Source: Siphonodentalium dalli (Eukaryota > Mollusca > Scaphopoda > Gadilida > Siphonodentaliidae). From it: a DNA stretch of 64,000 nucleotides. The stretch covers positions 45,241,549 to 45,305,548 of the forward strand of contig CP136067.1 in assembly GCA_032622095.1 (NCBI GenBank), written 5' to 3'. The notes beneath the pieces are model-generated. The model saw only the letters and a list, made by a program, of their open reading frames with translations, had not been told where the DNA came from and ran no database searches. Numbering within the stretch: the first letter of the stretch is position 1; each line of letters begins with the position of its first letter. Below, piece after piece: positions 27,601 through 37,100 of this stretch. The position numbers and the translations under genes are program-made.

Positions 27601-29600
27601 TGACTGTGCTATGTACACTGTTATGGACAGCACCCGAGATTATCCGGCATTAGCCGGCGCGCTGTCTGGTGGCCCAATGCTCGGTCCCCCCTCGAACCTC
27701 CCAGGACCCAAAACTGAGGCGAGAAACTGCGTCTGCCACACCTCGACGCCTTGCAATTAACTCTAGTTCTTTTTTAGAGACACAAGAAAAAACAGCAAGA
27801 GCTCTCCGAAAACCAAAGTGAGAATCAGGATTCGCATTGGATGGCAAGTAGCCCAGATAATTAGAATTGTAATCTAAATGTGGGATCGTCAGATCCAAGC
27901 AATGGAATTTGTTATTCTTTAAAGTAAAAAACTGAATAAACAGGGCTGCATAAAGCCTGGGAAGAGACATCGAGGTATGATTAATGTGCAGACTGTTTCC
28001 CCCCTAACTGGAGCCAGCTTAAACCCTGACGTGAAGCTGAATCATACCGTACAGCCAGTAGGGCAGTGGCGACATACTTGGTCACGACACAAATCCAGAT
28101 ACCTCACCAACATGACAACGACACCACACTAATGTTTCTAAATGAACACAATCTGCATTGAACTACATGTTGAATGGGCAGATCAGTCAAATATACATAG
28201 AATGAACCGAAACTTTGGATGACACTAGCCCAAGATCGGAGATATTACTTGATTCGTGTATTACCCCCCAAGACAGTTACTATGAACTGCCACAGCCCCA
28301 GTGGTTACACTGGCTACAACTCACCTCCCGTCAAAGAGCAAGCATTTTACGGCCATGCAGAGTCCCAGGAAATGGTCTTAACAGCAATTCCACCCGAGGG
28401 TAGACACCAGGGAGCAACTTAGTTTGGAAATTTTGATTATCCAATAAAGAGCCGCACATTGACATGATGAGAGTATTTTGTTTTCAATCTCAAAGTCACA
28501 TAAAATTCATACTAAATTGCATGGCTATTATCCAAGTTTGGATGTCAAATTGTGATGTGATGCGATACCAGTTAAGTTGCTCCCTAGGGGGCTGACAGAT
28601 CTTTGTACCTCCCACCTGCTTGTGAAAGGGAGATGGGAGGACGAAAATCTCAGGTAGGATCCAGCAGGAGCGGGCGAGCATGGTCGGATCCGTGAACACT
28701 GGAACCCACCCTCGGAACAGTATGGCGCCTTTGTCTACAGTGACATTGGTGAAGTATGCATGGAACGAGGAATTGGATTAGCTCGACAATGGGGTGACTG
28801 AAACCGAGGCCATACGAGGAAGAAAAATTGCTTGTTTTATGACCAATTATAAGGATCAGGAAAGTGACCTAAAAATATTCCAGGAAATTAGGTGACTGAT
28901 GTGTCACATTATTACTTGTGAAATTGTGTCAGAGTGATCTGACAAAAAAGTTATTTTGTTGGCAAACAATCTCAATGTGAATTGTAAACGAATTCATAGT
29001 GAACTATGAGCCAAGCAAAACCACACAAGTGAGTTAATTCATAGATAAACGAAAAAAGGACCCAAACCTGATCCCTAATTTTGCTACATATGTCAACATG
29101 AAACAGATGTGTGAGTGACAATTTCAGAATTTTCGACGTAAACAAAACGAATGTTGTCACGTGGCAATTTCAACATAAACAAAGTTATAAATGCAATGTT
29201 GTCTCACTGGTTGAATGTTCTAAAACCACAAGAACAGAGATAACATAGCAACTGTACTGTATAGGCATTCCCAAAGAGAGTTCAACACGTAAACCGCTGT
29301 ATATATACAGACAAATTCAATTTCGAATTCAATACGGAATTCTAAAACACGTGCTTCGAAACCGGAAGTTGGGAAATTACTCACAATTTTCAACATAATA
29401 AAATAGTTTTAATTTTATTTTTGCGTAAAATAAAACAAGTGAAATTGAAGGAAATTGTCACTCTGATATTAATTTAATAATTATTGTGTCGTTTCCCAAA
29501 TTGAAACGAGGTCACAACAAGTTAAAACATTTGGAACGGAATTGTTAAATGAAGCCGACAATAATATGTGGTTAAATTTTCTCATAGCGTGTACTTCCCT
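24620..29600. other. Interior of the 5.6-kb element, no gene recognised
   Basis: About 5 kb with locally higher GC (for example 25680-25960 and 27590-28760) than the surrounding DNA. Several short open stretches have coding-like composition but no recognised domain: plus-strand frames near 25860-26070, 28219-28422 and 28682-28792, and a 77-codon frame at 26949-27182. The last contains a GIKVCC-DAG stretch faintly like the GIKxW..DAxTG block of piggyBac transposases, but the alignment is too short to rely on. Degenerate ATCGATTAATCG-type motifs occur near 26045-26095 and 26960-27010. Captured host DNA, a decayed transposase and plain filler are all possible. Confidence 0.4.
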
Positions 29601-29614
29601 TCGAGGCGTCACAA

Positions 29615-29829
29615 GATGAAAAAGAGATCTTGACAATGTCCCCACTTGCTTATATACATAACAAGTGAACAAATGACCTTGACCTGCTACGTCAATAATA
29701 ATGATTCAAAAAGGTACTTAAGCTATTTCGTACCAAAATAATAAATTTTAAACGGATCTCATAGAATCCTTTCTTGTGAATAAAGATGAATATACCATGT
29801 AGTTCAGTGTGTAACGTATCTTTGAAGGG
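29615..29829 (-). repeat. Right terminal inverted repeat of the 5.6-kb element
   Basis: Inverse complement of 24233-24445. It ends GTATCTTTGAAGGG directly before AATA and the satellite. It includes the conserved CTACGTCAATAATAATGATT stretch present in both arms. Confidence 0.9.
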
Positions 29830-29833
29830 AATA

Positions 29834-32035
29834 CTAGCACTAGTCAGTAGTGGTACTGGACAGGGAACCAGTCATCTTTTGGTTGAGTTATTGGTTTATG
29901 TTTAACATTATTTTTCACATTCGAAAAGTTTATCTAAGTCAAAGTAGAGCTTCCTAGTCAGTCCCGTATTTGGTCAGTTCTGGTGTGACAAGAAAACTAG
30001 CACTAGTCAGTAGTGGTACTGGACTGGGAACCAGTCATCTTATCGTTGAGTTATTGGTTGATGTTTAACATTATTTTACATATTCAAAAAGTATATCTAA
30101 GTCAAAGTGAAGCTTCCTAGCCGGTCCCACTATTTGGTCTGTTCTAGTGTGACATGTAAACTAGCACTAGTCAGTAGTGGTACTGGACTGGGAACCATTC
30201 ATCTTATGTATGAGTAATTGGTTGATGTTTAACATTTTTCAATATTTTACATGTTCAAAAAGTATATCTAAGTCGAAGTAGAGCTTCCTAGTCGGTCCCA
30301 CTATTTGGTCAGTTCTGGTGTGACATGAAAACTAGCACTAGTCAGTAGTGGTATTGGACTGGGAACCAGTCATCTTATAGTTGAGTTATTGGTTGAAATA
30401 TAACTTTATTCATTATTTGCCACAGTCTAACCTCTTCCTAGTCAGTCCCACTATTTGGTCAGTTCTGGTGTGACAAGAAAACTAGCACTAGTCAGTAGTG
30501 GTACTGGACTGGGAACCAGTCATCTTATGGATGAGTAATTGGTTGATGTTTAACATTGTTCATTATTTTTCACATTTGAAATGTATATCTAAGTCAAAGT
30601 GGAGCTTCCTAGTCAGTCCCACTATTTGGTCAGTTCTGGTGTGACTAGTAGTCAGTACATGTAGTGGTATTAGACTGGGAACCAGTCATCTTATGGTTGA
30701 GAACTTTATTGGTTGAAATAGAATATTATTCATTATTTGTGACAGTCTAAAATCTTCATAGTCGGTCCCACTATTTGGTCAGTTCTGGTGTGACATGAAA
30801 ACTAGCACTAGTCAGTAGTGGTATTGGACTGCGAACCAGTCATCTTATGGTTGAGTTATTGGTTGAAATATAATATTATTCATTATTTGTGACAGACTAA
30901 AATCTTCCTAGTCGGTCCCGCTATTTGGTCAGTTCTGGTGTGATATGAAAACTAGCACTAGTCAGTAGTGGTACTTGAATGGGAACCAGTCATCTTATGG
31001 TTTAATTATTGGTTGAAGTCGAATTTTGTTCATTATTTTGTCACAGTCTAAATGCATATTATTATTATCGCATTCTAAAAACTTCCTAGTTGGCCAGTTC
31101 TGGTGTGACATAAAAACTAGCACTAGTCCATAGTGGTATTGGACTGGGAACCAGTCATCTTACGTTTGAGTTATTGGTAGAAATCTAATTTTGTTCATTA
31201 TTTGTCAGTCTAAAAGCTTCCTAGTTGTTTCCACTATTTGGTCAGTTCTGGTGTGACATGAAAACTAGCACTAGTCAGTTGTGGTATTGGACTGGGAATC
31301 AGTCATCTTATGGTTGAGTAATTGGTTGATGTTTAACATTGTTCAATATTTTTCACGTTCGAAATGTATATCTAAGTCAAAGTAGAACTTCCTAGTCAGT
31401 CCCACTATTTGATCACTTCTGGTGTGACAAAAAAACTAGCACTGACAGTAGTGGTATTGGACTGGGAATCAGTCATCTTATGGTTGAGTAATTGGTTGAT
31501 GTTTAACATTGTTCAATATTTTTGACGTTCGAAAAGTATATCTAAGTCAAAGTAGAGCTTCCTAGTCAGTCCCACTATTTGGTCAGTTCTGGTGTGACAT
31601 GAAAACTAGCACTAGCCAGTATTGTACTGGACGGGGAACAAGTCATCTTATCGTTGAGTTATTGGTTGAAATATAATTTTATTCATTATTTGTCATGTGT
31701 CACAGTCTAAAATCTTCCTAGTCGGTCCCATAATTTGGTCAGTTCTGGTGTGACATGAAAACTAGCGCTAGTCAGTAGTGTTATTGGACTGGGAATCAGT
31801 CATCTTCTGTTTGAGTTATTGGTTGATTTTTAACATTGTTCATTATTTTTCACATTCGAAAAGTATATCTAAGTCAAAGTGAAGCTTCCAAGTCGGTCCC
31901 ACTATTTGGTCAGTTCTGGTGTGACATGAAAACTAGCACTAGTCAGTAGTGGTATTGGACTGGGAATCACTCATCTTATGATTAAGTTATTGGTTGAAAT
32001 CTAATTTTGTTAATTATTTGTCAGAGTGTAGCATA
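29834..32035. repeat. Satellite array, block 2 (diverged monomers)
   Basis: The same satellite resumes in the same strand and phase as block 1, with about 14 monomers. They carry more substitutions and small indels than block 1. One has a short insertion (ACTAGTAGTCAGTACATGTAG near 30645) and another an ATTATTATTATCGC run near 31056. No higher-order duplication is apparent. Greater divergence at the array edge is the usual pattern for satellites. Confidence 0.95.
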
Positions 32036-32440
32036 TTATTATTATTATTGCGGTAATAACAGCTGAGGAAAAATTTCTGCTAAATAGCACGGCTGCATGA
32101 AAAATGATTGGGAACCAGTCATCTTCATCATTAGTCATTTTCTGTTTGAAATTCAGAGAAAAGCTTCCTAGCTAGTCGGTGCCGGTGTGAAATGATACTA
32201 GAACAGGCACTATAGCTAGCCAGTAGTGATATTGGAGTGGGAACTAGTTCTCTGAAGGTCGAGTCATATGTTGATGGTTAGGTTTGTTCATAGTTATTCA
32301 TGTTCTATACCACATTGGACTGGGAACCAGTCATCTTAATGTTGAGTCACAAGTAAAATAATAGGGTTTGTCCAACTATTTGGTCAGTTTTATGTTGTAT
32401 TAGTGGTATTGAACTGGAAAGCAGTCATCCTTGTGGGTGG
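32036..32440. repeat. Decayed satellite edge
   Basis: Only fragments of the monomer remain: TGGGAACCAGTCATCTT at about 32109 and 32325, CCAGTAGTGATATTGGAG near 32220, and TATTTGGTCAG near 32375. They are separated by unrelated sequence. This marks the right boundary of the array. Confidence 0.8.
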
Positions 32441-32447
32441 CATTTAC

Positions 32448-32585
32448 AGTAACGCCCTAAATAATTGACTCCTTAAGAACAGCAGAATTATGGGTAATTT
32501 TTCAGGATTTATTCGGAAATATGGCTTGTTGCCATTCATCGGAAAGCTCTCAGTGCAACAAGCCATATTTCCAACAAGCCATATT
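32448..32585. repeat. Fragment of the CAGTAATGC hairpin MITE family
   Basis: Shares AGCAGAATTATGGGTAA, TTTTCAGGATTTA and GGCTTGTTGCCATTCATCGG with the complete element at 36627-36802. It then folds back on itself through CAACAAGCCATATTTCC. The right inverted repeat of the complete form is missing or replaced, so this copy is rearranged. Confidence 0.75.
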
Positions 32586-32739
32586 TACGATGAAGGTCTT
32601 TATTTATCTGGAACTATTTCTTTACGTGGGAAAAACAACGCTTAGTTACGTGAAATGTCATTGCATGCCTTATAGAAGCGGATGTTAGTTTTGCGTCCTA
32701 GTTGTTAATTTAAGTCAGTTTTGGATCATGTAATAAATA

Positions 32740-32886
32740 GAATCTACAACTCATCCCCAGTTTATAGTGGAATTTACTAAACTCGTCCAGTAAATAAGGT
32801 CTGGACCTTGCCAAAGGCTCGGTCCAGACTTACTTTATTGGACTTGTTTTGTATATTCCGCTATAAACTGGGGACTCATTGTAGAT
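32740..32886. mobile_element. Hairpin MITE, ~147 bp
   Basis: Long imperfect inverted repeat. ATCTACAACTCATCCCCAGT near 32742 pairs with ACTGGGGACTCATTGTAGAT near 32867-32886. The stem continues through GTCCAGTAAATAAGGTCTGGACC and its complement, leaving only a short loop (TTGCCAAAGGCTC). No coding capacity. The family is unassigned; no clear target duplication was identified. Confidence 0.75.
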
Positions 32887-33119
32887 CCTCTTTATCTCAT
32901 GCGACTTTTGCAAGGAGTAATAAAGTTATGATATTTAGTATACTTACTGTGAACCATTTATACTTGTATATGAAGAAATATCTGGCACGAAGATTGGCCC
33001 TAAAATAAATTAATAATTACATGTAAGTCACGAGATTGTTCTGGTATGAAGGCCTGAACTTTCAATGTTATTCGCTAACTTCGCACAAAATGGTTGGCTC
33101 CACATTTTATATATGTGGA

Positions 33120-33235
33120 ATGATGGATATTAGTTTTATACCTAAGTGTACTACATGGATTCTCCCACTCAGTTACAAAAGTATGCACTTGAATGGCCTA
33201 TTATTCATTTGGAGGGATGTTAAGGATATATGAGC
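33120..33235 (+). repeat. Dispersed repeat copy (related to 62480-62600)
   Basis: About 100 bp aligns directly with 62500-62600. Shared blocks include TCAGTTA(C/T)AAAAGTAT and CTATTATTCATTTGGA(G/T)GG, followed by a GCAGA-ACAGC-like tail. Conservation is at the DNA level with substitutions; the apparent peptide similarity in both copies is a by-product. The family is not identified. Confidence 0.65.
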
Positions 33236-33266
33236 AGATGACAGCCATCATATGAAATGACAATTC

Positions 33267-33472
33267 CAAGCCTTGAAATAGTGTGCCTGTCATTTGCAGA
33301 ATGAGGTCCCCAGAGGGAGAATTTAGTGATGCTACCCCGCTGAGGTGTAAGCAGAATGAGGTCCCCAGAGGGTGAATTTGGTGATGCTAGCCCGCTATGC
33401 GGGGTAGCATCACTAAATTCACACTCTGGGGACCTCATTCTGCAAATGACAGACACACTATTTCAAGGCTTG
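33267..33472. mobile_element. hAT-like hairpin MITE, copy 1 (206 bp)
   Basis: Begins CAAGCCTTGAAATAGTGTG and ends with the inverse complement CACACTATTTCAAGGCTTG. It is flanked by GACAATTC (33259-33266) and GACAATAC (33473-33480), an 8-bp target duplication with one mismatch. The body is made of further internal inverted and direct copies of AATGAGGTCCCCAGAGGG and TAGCCCGCTATGCGGGGTAGC. An 8-bp duplication is typical of hAT elements (family knowledge). A second copy lies at 43135-43388. Confidence 0.85.
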
Positions 33473-33480
33473 GACAATAC

Positions 33481-34033
33481 CAGTGCAGAAGATTTCATAT
33501 TCATTGGTGGGCAAAAGAATAATTCCAAATATTTACATAGCACGTCTGTGTTGTAACACTAAATCCTGTTCGGTGATTGGTCAACGGCCAATAGGGTCAC
33601 CCATTTCATACCCCAATAACATACAGACAGTAACACAATCGTGACGTCACAAATTGTGGACCTAATCACTAAAAGTGGTCAGCAGACTAATTGTGCGTGC
33701 TTTTCAAAAGTTCAACCGAATTGCATCTGAAGCCAGTTATTTATATCGATCAGGTTATCGTTGCTAAAAGCTTGGAAATCTTATATTGGGTTGACTTAAT
33801 ATACTGTGTCAGACAGGAGAGTCACAAAAAGAATGACCGATGACAGCTTCGCTACCTACTTTCAGATGAAACTCTATTATTTACATCCCTAAAGTAGAAA
33901 CTTCTGACAGTTGTTGTCGAATTTCGCACATTGGACTGGTTCTTGTCCCTTGATAATTTTGTAATAGTATAGAATTGAGTTACTCAAAGCATAGTTTTAC
34001 ATTGATAATTATGAATGTATATTACTAGCTCAC
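33481..34033. other. Sequence downstream of SLC49A4-like exon 3, no feature seen
   Basis: About 550 bp of AT-rich DNA directly beyond the donor site of exon 3. I searched both strands by eye for a following MFS exon with an acceptor in the required phase (continuing after one base of a glycine codon) and saw none. Confidence 0.5.
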
Positions 34034-34197
34034 CAATTATAAATGATACACCAACACCTAATGAGTTGAGAACGTAGCCTATCGCAGTTGCTGTGGTTCG
34101 CTCCTCAGCAGGGAACCAGGCTGCCGATAGAACTGGGGCTGCTCCCATACCTATTGGACCTGCGGATGCCGCAAGAAACTGCCCTGCATGAATCAAC
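34034..34197 (-). CDS. SLC49A4-like exon 3
   Basis: 164 bases between acceptor TTTTTTGCAG (ending at 34198) and donor GTGAGC (starting at 34033). It encodes LIHAGQFLAASAGPIGMG, AAPVLSAAWFPAEERTTA and TAIGYVLNSLGVGVSFII, plus one base of a glycine codon. The GPIGMGAAP...WFPAEER block is the most diagnostic part of the SLC49 similarity and covers TM4-TM5. The next exon should lie at lower coordinates, towards or beyond the satellite. Confidence 0.9.
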
Positions 34198-37100
34198 CTG
34201 CAAAAAACAGTCAGTTTAACTAAAGACATTTGCATAAATATTGGCAAGAAACTATACAATACATTCAGAGTTACTAAGTTTATATAAAAAGCAGCAAGAA
34301 ACTACCCAGTGTGAAACAGACTGAAACATATCAGTCTGAGATAATTAACAAAGTGTCAGTGCGATTCAAAGAGGTTGTAAAGTCAAATTAGCAATTGTTC
34401 AGGAGAGACAGAAAACTGGTTCCGACTTATTTACAATAATTTTGAATCGGAAATTTTCGTTGATTCCATGTTTTACGATGTTTCTTAACCCTTTGGAGAG
34501 TATCTATAACGTCTATACATGACATCATGAGTAAATTTAACGTCAACGTCATAGCAATAATTATTAACAAGTTCGGGTCAAAAGGGTCCAATAATTTGTT
34601 TTAATTTATGTGCATTTTTTGTTAACGTGTGTTATCATAATCGATTGCACTTATACATTTGGGACATTAAATTAATTAAAATAACTCCTATACAAATCAT
34701 TTATAAATCAGATGATTTATTGAAGTTATGTCTACATAAAATAACACTTCCTGAAACGACATATATGTCGTTCTACTCCTCAACCGATAAATAGTGCTGG
34801 GACGGTTGGGGTTTTTTCCTAACCGGTTAACCACGGGCATTAACCTAACCATAACCGGTTAACCGCTACCAGCATTACCCTAAGTACGAGATTGAATACA
34901 CTGGTCACTATATCGGCAAAACAAGTGTTTATTACGCGTCCCGGAAACATTGATATACATGCGACCACAAACGATGTTTTAGTCGTACAATGCGTTCCCG
35001 TTACGGCGGTCATAGTTGTAAATGTGTATAAATTAATTCAGTTTTGAGCCCAAACAAACTAAAATATAATATATAATAGTGGTGCGGTAGTATATCGATG
35101 TTTACAGGAGTTCCGCGCTGCATAAACAACGCTTGCTTGCAAACCCTTCAGCGACGAAATATAGTTCCTCCCTTGTGTATATCCCGGACACGATTAGCCC
35201 AAGCAAGGTACTGAAGGTAGGTATACTGTTGTTTAGTAATGTTTACTAGTGTTTGTGTATAGGCAGGTATGTATTAATCACAGTGGCTACACGATGTTAC
35301 TTCAATTATTTCATAAACCAATTCAAACAAAATTAAATCGTCGCGATTCATTATTACGCAAGCCCCAGCCAGTGTTTAGGAAATAAAGTTATCGAACACA
35401 TCACTATAGATATACTCTGATTTCCCACTCCCAGTAGGCCTGTGTTTTTTTCTGGATGTGCGACTTCATATTGGATGTTGATCCACAATAAACGAATCGC
35501 GTTCGACGGGCCTTCCTTATCGCCCATTCGATTTCCGTTTTTGTAGGTCTTCTGTCATCGCTTTGAGACGAACTAATGGTAATGACAAAGGGGGGGGGGG
35601 GGGGGGGAGTTTCAAGAAAACAGACATACTATTGATGACGTAGTAAAAGTATAGACTTGATTGCTTTGATGTATGCCGCGGTGCGCGTGCAGCCGGAACG
35701 TCATGTAATGCCGCCAAAGGAAATTGGCATTGAATGTGTAGCAAGTGATTCACAGAGTTGTTGGTTTCATGTCTAGAAAAGCCGCCGGTGATCAAACAGG
35801 CGTGTGTTGTGGGGTATATGAATACACAATCAACTGTCTAAATCGCTTCTAAGCGACTTCTTATTACTTACTCTCGTTACTTAAACTTCCGTAAATGATT
35901 TCGGCAACATTTACACGGAGTACTATGATGATAGTACGATCGTTATCAATATTACGGTTATCCGGTTGTGGCCTCCTCCAACCGGTTGACACGCGTAACC
36001 GAACCGTAACCGGTTATCCGGACAACCGTCCCAGCACTACCGATAAACGACATATACATTGTATGTCGTTCTACTCGCCAAAGGGTTAAGTATAAATAAG
36101 TAACAATTGATCACACTTTGCGGAGGTTGTGCTTGAATGTGCATGTATATATTCGTGTATGCGCCTGCCATATACATGTAGGTTCTGTCAAATCTCATTG
36201 GGGTGTGATGTAGGGGGAATTCCTTTTAAATCCAATATCCACGACTCCATGACTCAGATGGTAATTTGAAAATGTTTACGTCCTTTTTGATCAGGATTTT
36301 TCAGCCAATCAGATTTAAATAGCATCCAAAAAAGGCTGGATTGGACCGAAACAGATGAAAATTAATAATTAGCCTCTTAAGATATACCATCTCTTTTATA
36401 ACTGAAAAAAAACGCAGGTATATGTTAAAAAAGTGTTTATAAATGTATCAGGTGTATATATATCAACAAGAAATTGCCCTATGGTTAGAAGGAACTAAAT
36501 GTTTTACATAGGCCTCAATGTTAACATTTGGCTATGCTCAGGCTAAATTCGTGAGTATCGTGCCATATGACCGACGCAATAATTGAGGTAATGCACATTG
36601 AAACTATTTCACTTTATAATAAGCTACAGTAATGCTCTAATTAATCGACTTCTTAACCACAGCAGAATTATGGGTAACTTTTCAGGATTTAGTCAGAAAT
36701 ATGGCTTGTTGCCATTCATCGGAAAGCTCTCGGGGACTAAATCCTGAAAAGTTACCCATAATTCTGCTGTGGTTAAGAAGTCGATTAATTAGAGCATTAC
36801 TGTATATAAATGGATTGATTATTATTATTATTATTTGATATGTATGCTTCACCAAAGTGTAGATGACTGTATACTTATATTCCCACATTTTGTGAGAACG
36901 ACATCTTCAGCACTTGTAATATGCTTACCATCTGGCATATGGAGGAGACAGTGTAATACATCTCAGACCAGAACCAAGAGCTACAACGAAGCCCGCCAGG
37001 ACACATGCCATTCTCATACCTGTAAGCAAAACATATTCTTGGGTATTGTTATACAATGATCAGATTCTATTGTTATACATTTCAATTTGTTTACATAAAA

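Larger units (their letters stand above)
24204..29833. mobile_element. 5.6-kb TIR element inserted in the satellite (piggyBac-like ends)
   Basis: The satellite monomer is interrupted after CATGAAA and resumes at CTAGCACTAGTC, so this block is a clean insertion. The core runs from CCCT at 24233 to AGGG at 29829, with inverted repeats of about 215 bp (24233-24445 and 29615-29829) that match closely along their length. CCCT...AGGG with a GATAC subterminal motif recalls piggyBac elements (established family feature), but the flanks read TATT/AATA rather than the canonical TTAA. The assignment is therefore tentative. Direct AATA copies flank the block (24203-24206 and 29830-29833). The interior has only short open frames and no transposase domain I can recognise, so it looks non-autonomous or badly decayed. 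Confidence 0.8.
34198..36928 (-). other. Intron 2 of the SLC49A4-like gene
   Basis: About 2.7 kb between exons 2 and 3, with consensus splice ends. It is mostly mobile DNA: a piggyBac-type MITE with a hAT-type element nested in it (34489-36085) and a TA-flanked hairpin MITE (36627-36802). Sequence between 36090 and 36626 shows nothing recognisable. Confidence 0.85.

Noticed and set aside
33036-33233. Gene shared with 62433-62642 because the peptides look alike
   Set aside because: The DNA itself is repeated with indels, so the peptide similarity is a side effect of a dispersed non-coding repeat.
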